Shown piece by piece: positions 39,276-50,661 of a stretch of DNA of 64,000 nt (positions are counted from its first letter, which is position 1; each line of letters starts with the position of its first letter). The position numbers were made by a program, and so were the translations under genes. The stretch covers positions 1 through 64,000 of the forward strand of contig JAJKFJ010021747.1 of assembly GCA_027382625.1 (NCBI GenBank), in the 5' to 3' direction. Below the pieces are notes generated by a model. The model did no database searches and was not told the origin of the DNA. It worked only from the letters and a program-made list of their open reading frames with translations. The stretch is from Tetmemena sp. SeJ-2015 (Eukaryota; Ciliophora; Spirotrichea; Sporadotrichida; Oxytrichidae).

Positions 39276-40449
39276 TAATGTCTTAAATTTAAAACGTAAT
39301 ATAATGTGATACTCAAGAGAAGAGCCTTCAGAGCATGTATTTTAAGGAAAAACAATTCTCAATTTTCTTTTAAATTCTTCAGAATAATGTCAATTAGTTC
39401 TAGAATATCTGCAATAATAGAGGTAATAATCTATCTTAATTTAAAAATAAGTATTTACATCTATAATTAATTTTCTAGATCTCTGCTTTTATTTTTGTGC
39501 TTTCTCTTAAAATTTTTTATCAAAATTTATATTTTAAAAAATTCTTATTTATTCAAGAAAAGATATTAATTTTATATTTTTACATAGGATAGTAATTCGA
39601 TATTAGAACTAGTACTATAATAAGTGCTGGTTTTAAAATTGATTATTATATTTATTCCCTAAATTTTACTTTACTTTACTTTAATTTTATATTTAAAAAA
39701 TATTGAATCCATTATCATGTATTGAACTATTATTGAATGAAAAAGATATCTAAGCAATGAAAACTAACTTTAATTTGTAAAATAAAATGATCAAAGTTTT
39801 TTAACCTAAAATAAATTATATAATGATTAAGTTATAAAATCTTTTTTTTAGACTTACCTGTTTAAATTATTTCAAATAGTTGATTTATTTATCTTCATCA
39901 AGAATAAATCCACATTAAATGTTTAGAATATATTTCAAAAGCTAAAATCTATAATTATATACAATTCTTTTGGAATTGTTTGAAATTATTTAGACATGGC
40001 GACTAAGTAGATGATTGTTAGAAGTTAATTGAAAAGATAAGATTATAAATTGGCTGGTTAAAATTTCTTTAATTATGTAAATTGAATAATTATCTATAAA
40101 TAAAACAATATATAGAAATTAAATGAAGGAACATCATTTCCTTAAAGCTTATTACTTAAAATGCAAAATTGTATAAGAAATTACTAGTCCTTAAATTAGG
40201 GGAGGGACTTCTGTTCAATAGGATGACTTAAAAAGAGGTAGGTTAAATTTCTCGGTATAATTGAAAAATAAGTAAAGCTTTCTTTTTATTTTTAATTTAA
40301 GTAGCATTAATTAATCTGGGTGTAAAAGAATGATCATGGGCAAGCAAAACCTAATGAAGAACAGAGTTCTTGAGCAAAGTGCTAAAAATTAAATTTAAGA
40401 TAGTTTATAAGCATTATATTTAAATTTAAGATCATAAATAACACCGCAC
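39276..40449. other. AT-rich spacer between ubiquitin-like copies 3 and 4
   Basis: No gene seen. Confidence 0.45.
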
Positions 40450-40780
40450 CTTACTCACTTTTAGTTTTAGTGCTTGCGAACTGTTAAGTTGTCTGTTTAG
40501 GGTGATTTCCGACTCCTTCAGAGTGTTCTGTCTTCGAATGTTGTTGATCTTGTTCTAACTTTTTACTCAATAGTACTCAACTCGAAGCATAATTTTGTAA
40601 GTCTAACAGCTCGCCAGCGAAGATGAGTCTCTAATGATTCGGGAGAGATGTCTTACTTGTCCTGAATGCTTACTTCATAAGCTTCCACCTTCAAGTATTA
40701 GAGGCCGAGCTTGCTGTTGTAGATAATGTAGTTTTGGATGTAGTTGTTATTGTAGTAAACATTTAAATTAAGAGTTAATT
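40450..40780 (-). pseudogene. Ubiquitin-like relic, copy 4
   Basis: The minus strand gives NYIIYNSKLGLQYLKVEAYE, VSIQDKQDISPESLE, then in shifted frames LIFAGELL and NIRRQNTLKESEITLN, which line up in order with ubiquitin QDKEGIPP, LIFAGKQL and YNIQKESTLHLV. At least two frameshifts. It lies 1.2 kb from copy 3 in the same orientation. Confidence 0.6.
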
Positions 40781-41482
40781 TAATTTAAATTTAAATATTA
40801 TAAGAATCACTGAAAAAGACTAAACCAGAATGCATTTCTTAGTTATACCAATCCATTATCATGCATTTATAAGCACCATATAATATAAAAATTGGGATGA
40901 TCATATAACTGCGAAATATTTAAGTTTCTATATTAGCATATTTTGCAATAAATCGCTATATAATTTACTTTAATCTCGATTATATTAAATAAATTATTAA
41001 TTAAAAGATCACGTCTTTAAAGTCTGCTGCACTGGAACTTTTAAACATTTTTATACAATAATTTAATTTTTTATCTTAAATTAAGTGAATTTTTAAATAG
41101 TATTTGTTCTTATTTTATTAAATTAGCTGATTTATTAATGTTGTTTCTATCCTAAATTATTAATATTGATTATTATAAAATTTTAAATATAAAATTTCAC
41201 AAATAAATTAATTATTATATAAATAAAACTAATAATTTTAATTTAAAGTTCATATATAATTTTACAAGATCTTACTAGAAAAAGAGATAATAAATTGCAA
41301 TGCCAAAGATTAAATCCATTCTTTTATTTAAGGGAAAATTTACTATATTTTATAAAAGAAATAGGTAATCTAAGAATTTTTTATGGGGTTTAAAATAGAG
41401 ATATAATATCTATTTCTATTTATAATGACAATTTAATCCTAAAATTTTGTACCTTTTCTTCTATAAAATAAGAGTAATATCG

Positions 41483-41695
41483 TCAATATAGAATTCCAAA
41501 ATTAAAATCATATTTGAAACCCTTTTCATTTAAAAAATATAAACGTTCATCAATCTCTAATGTTTCCCAGCAAGGGAAAATTGGGAAATTTAATAATTTA
41601 AGCTCGACTGCAAAGTCTCCACTGATCAAATAGTCATTTTCTTTTGCAATATTCTGTACTATATAATTATTAATCATCAATTGTGTTAACGACAT
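41483..41695 (-). CDS. Small candidate frame, unrecognised
   Basis: A 70-codon frame (MSLTQLMINNYIVQNIAKEN, DYLISGDFAVELKLLNF, WETLEIDERLYFLNEKGFKY) ending in TGA, without any TAA or TAG, so open in every code. The composition is protein-like against very AT-rich flanks. It could be a single MDS of a split gene. No family recognised. Confidence 0.4.
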   Translation of the reverse strand: MSLTQLMINNYIVQNIAKENDYLISGDFAVELKLLNFPIFPCWETLEIDERLYFLNEKGFKYDFNFGILY

Positions 41696-41699
41696 TAAT

Positions 41700-43340
41700 A
41701 AACATTACTTTTATGGTAACAATTTACAATTTAAAATTTAAATAAATTATTTTTTTAATTTAAATTGTAAAATTTAAAAGACTTTTATATATAAATTAAA
41801 AATTATAAAAATTGATATTCTTGTGTAAAAGAAGTATACATTTGATAAAGTAGATTATAATTTTCAAAATTATTTAATTATTTCTCAAGTTTTATTATAT
41901 AAATATTAGATAAAATAATCTATGAGATTATATCTGTATTATTCAGAAGTCTATGAGTAAAATTTGATGCTGAAAATAAAAAAATAATCATTCTTAGACT
42001 TATCTTTAATTTAAAAATTTAAATACTATCCTCATTTTAGCTAAGAATATTTTTGGCTAAGAATTAATTTATATATAAAATGTAATAACTCTGTGGCAAT
42101 CGATAAATGACATATGTAAATATAATTATTTTAAACTTCAATAACTCTCATAATTATAAATTCTTTTATTTTGAAGGAGCCTAATTTTTGAGTTAAGCGA
42201 CAAATTACTAAAATTTATACATTAAAATAGGAAGTGAATAAATATGCTATAAATTTATGAAATAACCTAATTATAAATTTGATTAGAACACTCTGATTTA
42301 TGAAAACCCATTCTCTTACAATTTAACGATTCTCCACGCTTAATATTTCAAACAAATCATCAAAATTTGTTAAATTCTCTTTTATAATTAATCAACAAAT
42401 ATAAATTAAAAAAATTAGTAACTTGATTTTTAATGTTTAAAATTATCTGAAATTTTTTTTAAAAAAAAACCTCTATGAACTTACTTGCAAATAGAATACT
42501 TTCATGAGATTTGATCTATTTTTATAAAAAGCAATTTTTGTGTAGAATTATTTAAATTAAGAATTAGTGAAAGTTTTAAACAATAGATTGCTTCACTATG
42601 ATCAAATTCAAACACCAAAATATGTTATTTTAATATAAAATAATGTGGGTTTTAGTAAAAAAGTAAGTTTTGTGTAGATTAGATTATTTTTTCCAAAATA
42701 AAGTTCCTCTTAAAATTTTTGTTTAACAGAATTCATTTTTGGGATTGGAAAACTATTACTTAAGTGATAAAAAAGAGTACATAAGATTTAAATATTAAAA
42801 ATATATTTATATTTTATAAAGATTTAGGAAATTAGATTTTTGGATTAGAACTTTATATAAAAACTGTTAACAAAGTATGAGCCTTTTAAAAACTATTTCA
42901 ACCAAATATCATTCTAAATAAACAGTGATTATTTCATAAATGAAAGGGAAATGAAACATCTAAGATTTTAAAAATTTTATCAATCTCTATTTACAACTTT
43001 ACTCGTTCAAAAACAAAATAAATAAAATATTATCTTTTATAAGAATATCAATAAATGTGGTTTTTTAAAGAAGATCTTATTTTTAGGTTTTATTCTTTGG
43101 TTATCAAATTTATATATTTGTAAACTTCTAGCTTATCTAAGGTTTATAAATTAGTTTAAAATTGAATTATAACAATTTATTAACTCGATAGATTTAATTT
43201 ATTTTCTCCATCATAAAATTTAATAAATATTTCGACCTTATTTTATTAAATTCTTCTGTTTTTATAAAATAAAAATTATTAAAATAATAAAATTTCAGTG
43301 TATTCCAATATATAATTAATCTTTTAAATACATCGTTTGC
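41700..43340. other. AT-rich spacer, no gene seen
   Basis: No coding-like or repeated sequence recognised. Confidence 0.45.
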
Positions 43341-43834
43341 TGGCCCTTCCAAGACAGTAAAATTTTATAAAGAATTTTATTTTTAAAAATATGCTAATTG
43401 AGTAATTTTATTTATTATGAACATTAAGACCTCAAATTTTCGTTATTATATAGTCAGTTGAGGTCAGAAGCACTTAAAGAATCTATTTTTTAAGCTATTT
43501 TTAAAAAAAAACTTTTTTTTAAATAAACTCTAAGTGCAAATTAGACAAATTTCAACATTGCAGGAAAAATTAATATAATTCTATCAACCATAAATTCAAT
43601 TTTAGTTGCTTTGAAATATTTAAAGAAAAACTTGAGTATTATTTAACAAAACCTAGAAAAAATAGGTGAGTCTAACCTCAAACTGACTTAACTAGAACTA
43701 AATTGTGAAGTTTTAGATGTTCAAGTGGACCTTTATAACTGGAAGATTAAGGTTAGGAGAGAAATCCGACCAATAAACCTATGTTTTTCTTTTTTAATAA
43801 TTATTATAAAATTTTTCCATCAATGAAAGGCCTC
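43341..43834. mobile_element. Foldback element 2, diverged relative of element 1
   Basis: The left end GGCCCTTCCAAGACAGTAAA and right end ATCAATGAAAGGCC match the tips of the 37812 element, and internal blocks (GAGGTCAG, TTATAACTGGA.GAT) recur in the same positions. The arms have diverged so that the hairpin is imperfect. ACATCGTTT on the left and ACATCATTT on the right may be a 9-bp target duplication with one change. Confidence 0.7.
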
Positions 43835-46738
43835 CACATCATTTATCTTACTTTAGTTTATATTAAGATTATACTAGATAATAAAAATTATTTTAAATTT
43901 CAGTAATTTAGAATAATAAAATTTAGCAGAATTTATAATGATTTAGAAAAAATTTTGCAGAAGATTTTTAAGAAAGCTTTTTTATAGTCATTATCAATTG
44001 TTAAAAGCAAATGAATAGAAAATAAATTATTTAAAATAATATAGAATGAAAAATATTAAAAGTCAATAGAAATAGAAATATTTAACTTTTAAAACTTCAA
44101 ACAATACAATCTGCTAATAATAAGAATTTAGAGAAATATATTTTTGAAGATTTTAATTTAGCTTATTTAAGTACTTAACCATAAATAATTTCAATATATA
44201 AATTTTAAAATAAAATAATATTTTTATTTATCTAATTTTTAGATAGTTATAGCATTAAATGCTTAAATTGCAATTATTATTAAAATGAAGAGAAAAAATA
44301 AAATAAAAGTACTTTTGAATACTATTTTTATCTCATTTAAAATAATAAATATAAATAAAATTAATTTTTAACTATAAGTGATGGTTGACGAGTGTATGTG
44401 GACTCATCGATATCATGTTTATAAATAAATCATAAACATAAAATAAAAAAGTTAAATTCAAAAATTCATATATTATTTAAATTATCACTTTAAATACCTA
44501 GAAATTAGCATCGGAAAAAATAAAATTTTAAACATCAGTAAAATTTTTGTTTCCGTTAATTTAATTTGCATTTAAACTTCTTTAAATAAATTAGTTTAAA
44601 GAAAGAATTTTATCCAAAAAGAGTTGGGAAAATTATGCAAATATAAAATATTTAAATGCTTAAATACATATTTAATAAAGAAAGAAACAATATCGTAAAA
44701 TTTTAAATTTATCTATCAAAATAAAAATGATTAAAATTTTTCACTAAATAATTATTAAATGTGAAAAACAATAACGAACGAGAGAGATATTTTACTTTTT
44801 TATATTAGAATCAAAATTTATGAATAAGACTATTAAAATTATGATATTTTTTATTTATTTATTTATTTTAATTTTTGGAAAAGTTTGATTCTATTTTTTA
44901 TTAGTTTTAAAATTATAGTTTTCTTTAACTTATTTTTATTAACTTATTTTATAATTGTATCTCCTTTTGTATGTTGTAAATAGCCTTTTAATTTATAGTA
45001 TTCGAATCATTTTGATATAAAAAAAAATGTAATTAAATTTAAAAATAAATTTAAACACAAAAATTTAATTTTTAAGGATTATTCTAAAAAGGTTTAATTT
45101 TTTTATTTGAATATAACTCTTTAAAAAAAATTTTGTTAAAATAGAATTATGCTTCTAAACTCCACCAGCTTAAAATAAATCTAATTATTTAAAATTATAA
45201 CTTTAATTTATAAATATTTATCTTCCCATAAGAATTAATTTAAATGATCAAAATAATTTTTTTTTAATTGTTTATATACTTTTTTTTCTTTATTGAGGTA
45301 TAATCGAGTAATTTAAATATTAAAGGATTTTTAGATTTAGAAAATTAAAGAATTTATATATATTTACTCTATCTTTTAAATAAAATTAAAAATTTACTAT
45401 TTTTAAAATGAAATAAAACCCTTATTATCAAACTTTTTTTAAATAAAATTATTCAGAAAGAAGAGATGAAAAAGAGGTCCACCGAACGAAAAATCCGATC
45501 TTGAATGTGCAAAACAAAGCCATTTAAAACCTAAACCTCTATTTTTTATAAAAAATATAACGCTATGGATATGTTTCTCATGAAATAATTTAGGATTATT
45601 TAAAGCATTTTGTTTCATTTTCGTATTTTATTTTGTATTAATTCTCGCTTTAATCATTCAAGTTAGCTTTTCTCTTATCATAAATCAAAATGTATAAAAT
45701 TTCTATTGCTCAAGATAAATATTGCAATTTATTCTTATGAATAAAGATAAATTTATTTATTGATTTATATATAAATATATTTTATTTTTTTTTTAATCTT
45801 TTTTAAAAAAGAAATTTAAAATTTTGTATTTAAAATCCATATTTATATAATATTTTAATTTTTTTTGTTATTCTATGAAAAAAATAAAAATTAATTTTTA
45901 AAAAAAAAATTTTGCATTAATATAATATGTAGTATAGGATAACCCAAACTCAACTAAAACATATTTCCTCTATATAAAAGATGTATAATAAGTGATTACT
46001 TTAAAATATTAAAATAAAATTTTATTGGAAAATGAGAGTAATAAAAATGTTCGTAAAAATAATCTCTAGCAAGACTTATCAAGATTTTGATTCCTTAAAA
46101 GTTCCAAATTCTCTTAACTTTTTAGTTGTATATTTCGTTCCTGATATTTTTTAAGTTGAAATTTATGTCTAGATCATCTGAATTGATTCATAATCTCAAA
46201 AAAAACTGTTGTAAATTTTGTTAAATTCTGTATTATTAAAGGAAGAAATTATTAAGCTGATTAGTAAATAAGCATTTTTTGTTTCAAAATTTTTGCCTTT
46301 AGAATTCTCAATAGCATAGAATGCCCAGTTAGTTGAGTTTAAAGATATTATTTTTGCTGTGATAGAGTTGCTGTGAAGAAGACATATGAAATACTAATTA
46401 ATAAACTAAGTAAAATGATCTATCTAATAAGTAATCTACTAACAAAGATTCTCATTTAATTCTTGGAAAAGATTCACTGCATACATTAGGACATACTATT
46501 AACATAATATAATTATATAATTTTAATTTCGAGTAAAATGAAAATCTAAAAAGGACATTTCTTCATGTAATTGCTTAATGAAACAATAAGTCATTATGTT
46601 TCGATATAAATTAAAGCTTAAAATAATATTGTAGAATGTTGAATTAAAATATCAAACGTCTTTTTATTAATTTAAATTAGAAATAGGATTTGATAATTCT
46701 TATATATCTGACTTGTACATGTCCTAGCATGATTCTGA
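43835..46738. other. AT-rich spacer, no clear gene
   Basis: Contains short TTTA repeats near 44855. A slightly GC-richer patch at 45460-45540 gives no readable frame. Confidence 0.45.
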
Positions 46739-46832
46739 GATATAGCCATCATCTCCTACAGCCCCAGAACCAACTTCCAAGTCAAAGCCGTTGAAAAAAA
46801 GTGGCAGTTTGGAAAACTAATTCCGGGACTAC
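46739..46832 (+). CDS. Coding-like segment, unrecognised
   Basis: Just after a TGA at 46736-46738 the frame reads DIAIISYSPRTNFQVKAVEK then KWQFGKLIPGLQ. GC and codon choice are clearly above the surroundings. The frame stays open for about 170 codons, but the rest is plain AT-rich sequence, so only this 94-bp block looks like an MDS. No family recognised. Confidence 0.4.
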
Positions 46833-47824
46833 AATAATTAAAATAACATCTGTTAATGTTACAAAATAAAAGATTAAAATAGAAGTTAAATATTTTAAAA
46901 GATATTTAATAAAAATAATGGATTGAGTCTTCAATTAGTAATTTAGAATATCAAAAAAGATTTTGCCATTATCTTAGTTATAAAAGCTAATATATAATAT
47001 AAATAACAAAAAATTATAGTTAATAATTTTTATAAATTTATGCATCAAATTTTTGTTATATAGTTTTGAATGCTTATAATCTATATATAATTATTTATGT
47101 ATAATATATTTTATATTACCATCTTCATGTGCACTTTTTTTCCTTCTCATTATCATTTAAAATAAAAACTATCTGCATATCTATATTTGAAAAATAAATT
47201 GAACTTTATATCTTTTTACAATATTTTTCTATTTCTAATTGAAGTTTAGTAATTCCATAAAAATTTAAACAAAAAAATTAGATATTATGTAATTATTTAC
47301 AAAAGTCTATTTAAAATTACAACTTTTTAAAAAATTTATAGCTAAAAATATTTTGCATCCTAGTTTTAGTATCTTTTACTTATTTTTAAAAGCTAGCCTA
47401 TAATAAACATTAATTAAAAGCAGTTTATTGCATAGATTAAAAATAAATTTTATTTTTTCATAAATGCCCTTTTTATTTTTTAAAAATTTTTTTTTTTTAA
47501 TAATAATAAATAAAAAAATTTTTCAAAGGAAATAAAAACTTTTAAATTTAATTTTTTTAAAAAATTTTTAAAAAGTCTAAAAATAAAATGCTATTTTAAA
47601 ACTTTAAAATTTTTAAAATAAATTTCCCTTTTTCCATAATTATTTAAAATTTTAAAAAAATTTTAAAAAAATTTTAAAAAAATCCCCTTTAAAAAAAATT
47701 TTAAATTTAAATATATTTTATTGATTGCCTATAATAATGGACAACTAAAATCTTATTTAAAGAAAATGAAGCACATATTTTAGATATTGATATATACTTG
47801 CAAATAATTTTAGTTAAATTTTCA

Positions 47825-47832
47825 AAATAAAA
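47825..47832. repeat. Probable 8-bp target site duplication (left)
   Basis: AAATAAAA, repeated exactly at 50654-50661 just outside the right end of the element. The motif is simple, so chance is possible. Confidence 0.55.
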
Positions 47833-48230
47833 GGGGCCCTGATCACACGACATGCGGTTCGACGCACGTGCTGAACCACGTTACGCCGTGCGGAACCATG
47901 ACCCGCACGTGCGACCAGGAACCACGGGGCCTTACCGCACAATACTATAATTTTTTACAACTCATAATACTAACATTATAACAATTAACTTAACGTCTTT
48001 TAAGTCTAGAAGTTTGAAATATTTTCAGAACTAATGTTATATCTATTTTTAATAAAGTTACTAACTTGGGGAGGGGACGGAAAGTCGCCTCCCCTTTTTT
48101 AAGGTCAGATCGCCCCAAAATCGCCATTAGGCTGAAATAGTAAACAATGCAAAAAAATCATAAAGTCTTTTTGGCTTCGAAATTTCCTTAAAGGGTCAAA
48201 TGTTCATTATTTCAGAATTTGGAAAAAATT
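47833..48230 (+). repeat. Left terminal inverted repeat
   Basis: Pairs with 50285-50653. The two agree over the block reading TTTCAGAACTAATGTTATAT and over a G-run region where AACTTGGGGAGGGGACGG matches AACTTTCGGGGGGACGG. The outer tip is GC-rich and rich in CACGTG. Confidence 0.88.
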
Positions 48231-48473
48231 CATCAAACATGTTTTCAATTTCAATTTTACCATTAAAGTATAGTTTTTAAATATTATAGGGCAAATTTAG
48301 GCAGATACTTGATAGTACCAGCAAGATCTACAATATTCGCCACAGATAGAAGCTATAAGTCAAATCAGCCTCAGTATTTATAAATATTGCACTTATTTGA
48401 TATTCTCTTTAAACATAGGAGAAATCTTCCTCTCGAGTATTCACTTAGAAGAATCATGGCAAGTACGTTAGGT

Positions 48474-48761
48474 TCAAGAATATTTCATCTATTCAGTATT
48501 TGTTTCTTACTTGACTTTAACAAAAGAAGGTCTCCGGATGTTTGCGGTCATATGTTTAAACTTGGGAAGCATAACGGCCCACTTTCTATAACACTCATTC
48601 GAGTCACTTTCTGTAGTTCTTTCTTTGTTTGCCGCCCTTCCTTGGGCCATGTCTTCTGTTCGGTTTCTGATTTCTGTTCTGAGGTCTTCTGTTCCCTTGT
48701 TTTCTGTTCGGTTTTCTGTTCTTGGTGGAGGTGATGATGTCACCTTCTTTGTTCTCGCCAA
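48474..48761 (-). CDS. Second frame of the element, Glu/Arg/Thr-rich
   Basis: Overlaps the end of the main frame in another phase and runs on to TGA at 48474-48476. It reads KKVTSSPPPRTENRTENKG, then repeats of RTE(N/D/I) and NECYRKWAVMLPKFKHMTAN. The overlap and continuous protein-like composition suggest that it is the C-terminal continuation of the main protein after a frameshift. It has no ATG near its start. No family recognised. Confidence 0.5.
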
Positions 48762-49711
48762 CCTTATTTAGGAAATTGTTGATTAGATTCTGGATCTAAA
48801 TTTAAGTTCTCCTGCTTGAGCACTTGCAAGGATGTTTTTTTTCTCAATTCTTTGTTTAGTAGCTGGAGGATTCTGAATCCGTATCCGTCCGCTATTCTCA
48901 TTGAGGCTTACACCGTCATGTATTGTTCATTCATTGTTAGGAACCTTCCTTTGAAAGCATTCTGGTCCCAGATGAGTATGGTGTTTTTGGCCTTGTCGCA
49001 TATCTCAAGTAGTACTTTGTTTATTGATCCACCTTATTTAGTGGCTGAGTCGTATACTTTGGAGTTGGAGAATTTGAGGTCCACGTGTATGATGTCTTCA
49101 ACTTGGGTTATGTATCTTTCCCAGTCGTTTCTTGACATGATCTTGCCATGGCTTGGTTCAGACATTCTTGCATCTGTAGGTTTGTGGTGTTTGGGTCGTG
49201 GTTATTAGATAGGTGGGGGTTTGTTTTAATTATTATAATTGATCTTATTACTTTTGGATCCACCTTTATCAATCTCAACTTTAATGATTACTTATTATTG
49301 TTAGAAAGGGTTGTCTATCTAATAGTCAGTCTGATTTTGTCGTGCTTTATTTTTCTCCTATTACCTAGGGGGTGGTATCTATTACTAAGATGGTTTCCTA
49401 GGGGTGTGTGAAGAGGTGGGGGACTTGGGGTTGTCCTTGAAGGTCTTGGCTCTTCTCCTGATCCATTCGTCGTATTCTGTTTGGGTTTCGACGTTTTTGG
49501 GTATTAGGTTAGGTTGAGGTTGTTTTTAAACTTTCGTACAAGTTGTTGTGGATGGGAGAGCGTCTCTGATATTTTCTATCTTGTCTCTTTCCCTGAATTT
49601 TAGACTGATGTTTGTGACAATGCAGATTTTCCATATCGCACCCATAAAGTATGATTGGGTTTCGTTGTCAACTATGTACTCTTCGAAGAAATCTTCTGTG
49701 GTCGGAAATTA
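48740..49711 (-). CDS. Main protein of the transposon-like element, unrecognised
   Basis: 323 sense codons without TGA, with many TAA/TAG read as Gln. In GC-richer DNA such a frame is unlikely by chance. Order: FPTTEDFFEEYIVDNETQSY, an IWKICIVTNISLKFRERDK region, a Gln/Pro-rich linker (RKPSQQQIPPPRQQEKN), then a folded-looking part (WERYITQVEDIIHVDLKF, NKVLLEICDKAKNTILIWDQ, MRIADGYGFRILQLLNKEL). It ends in TGA at 48740-48742. No start codon is evident, and the N-terminal part lies upstream in other frames. No catalytic motif was recognised. Confidence 0.7.
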
Positions 49712-49714
49712 TCA

Positions 49715-50030
49715 TGAGCATCGCTGTTATTTCAGCTATTGGCTCTTTGATAAGTGAGTTCCATGTTTCCTAGTAGACGTATTCTAGGAGTTGGTATTAA
49801 ATAGGGAGTTTGTGACTGGGTTCAGCCTTAACTCACTCTATTGTTTCAAGTCTTTGAAGTAGACTTGTGAGGGTTTGTTCAGCATTCCATCTAATGTTTT
49901 AGTTTATCCTAGACTTCCTTTGCAGAGTCATAGGAACCTATCAGAAATACTGTGTTGAGCTTCGCTGGAGTATGTTATTCCAATATTTTAGCATTCGTTT
50001 TGCGTATTTAGGAACTCCTGCAGAATTTCT
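49715..50030 (-). pseudogene. N-terminal part of the element protein, frameshifted
   Basis: Upstream of the main frame the minus strand shows protein-like stretches in alternating frames: VFLIGSYDSAKEVQDKLK, LDGMLNKPSQVYFKDLK, HKLPIQYQLLEYVYQETWNS and EPIAEITAMLMIISD, with a TGA between them. They read as one protein broken by three or so indels, so the copy is decayed or contains small eliminated inserts. Mostly alpha-helical by eye. Confidence 0.5.
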
Positions 50031-50284
50031 TCGGTCGCTTTAATTTTCTTTAATTTCTATTTTATAAAAGATAGCATGCGTTATTTTACGATTTGATAAT
50101 TAGCATTTAAACTTTTGGAAATTTATTTGCAGAACTATTTCACTATTTTTATCATATTCATAGCGCTCACTAATTTGAGAAATATATAGGAGTTAGAAAT
50201 GTGACTCAGTCATTTAAAGGAGACGGAGTCCCAAAAACAAAAGTATTCATCAAAATTAGACATAATAACAAAAATAGATCATTT

Positions 50285-50653
50285 TTCAAAAAATTTGAAA
50301 TAATGAAATTTGACCGTCAAGGAAATTCCGAAGGAAAAGACTTGAATTTTTTGGCTTTTTTAGGTCATTTTCAGCTAAATGGACGATTTTGGGCGATTTT
50401 GGACCTAAAAAGGGGGAGGAGGTGCATCCGTCCCCCCGAAAGTTCAGTTAACTTTATTAAAAATAGATATAACATTAGTTCTGAAAATATTTTCAAACGT
50501 TCTAGACTTTAAAAGACGTTAAAGTAATTGTTATATGTAGATTTATGGAGGGTTCCTAAAAAAATTTATAGTATGTGCGGTACGGGCCCTCGTGCGGTTC
50601 TGGTTCCGCACGTGCGGTCCGGAACCGCACGTGCGGTGGGGGGCCCAGGGCCC
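50285..50653 (-). repeat. Right terminal inverted repeat
   Basis: Inverted match of 47833-48230. Its outer part carries CCGCACGTGCGG twice and ends GGGCCC. The 103-codon plus-strand frame at 50201-50512 runs through this repeat and is not taken as a gene. Confidence 0.88.
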
Positions 50654-50661
50654 AAATAAAA
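50654..50661. repeat. Probable 8-bp target site duplication (right)
   Basis: AAATAAAA, identical to 47825-47832. Confidence 0.55.

Larger units (their letters stand above)
47833..50653. mobile_element. Transposon-like element with long GC-tipped inverted repeats
   Basis: A 2.8-kb unit bounded by inverted repeats of about 370-400 bp (47833-48230 and 50285-50653). The outer 100 bp are strikingly GC-rich and contain the palindrome CCGCACGTGCGG in several versions. The ends are GGGCCCT inverted, and AAATAAAA flanks both sides. Inside, the minus strand encodes an unrecognised protein with N-terminal frameshifts. No DDE transposase, reverse transcriptase or tyrosine recombinase motif was recognised, so the class is open; an 8-bp duplication would fit hAT-like or other cut-and-paste families. 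Confidence 0.85.
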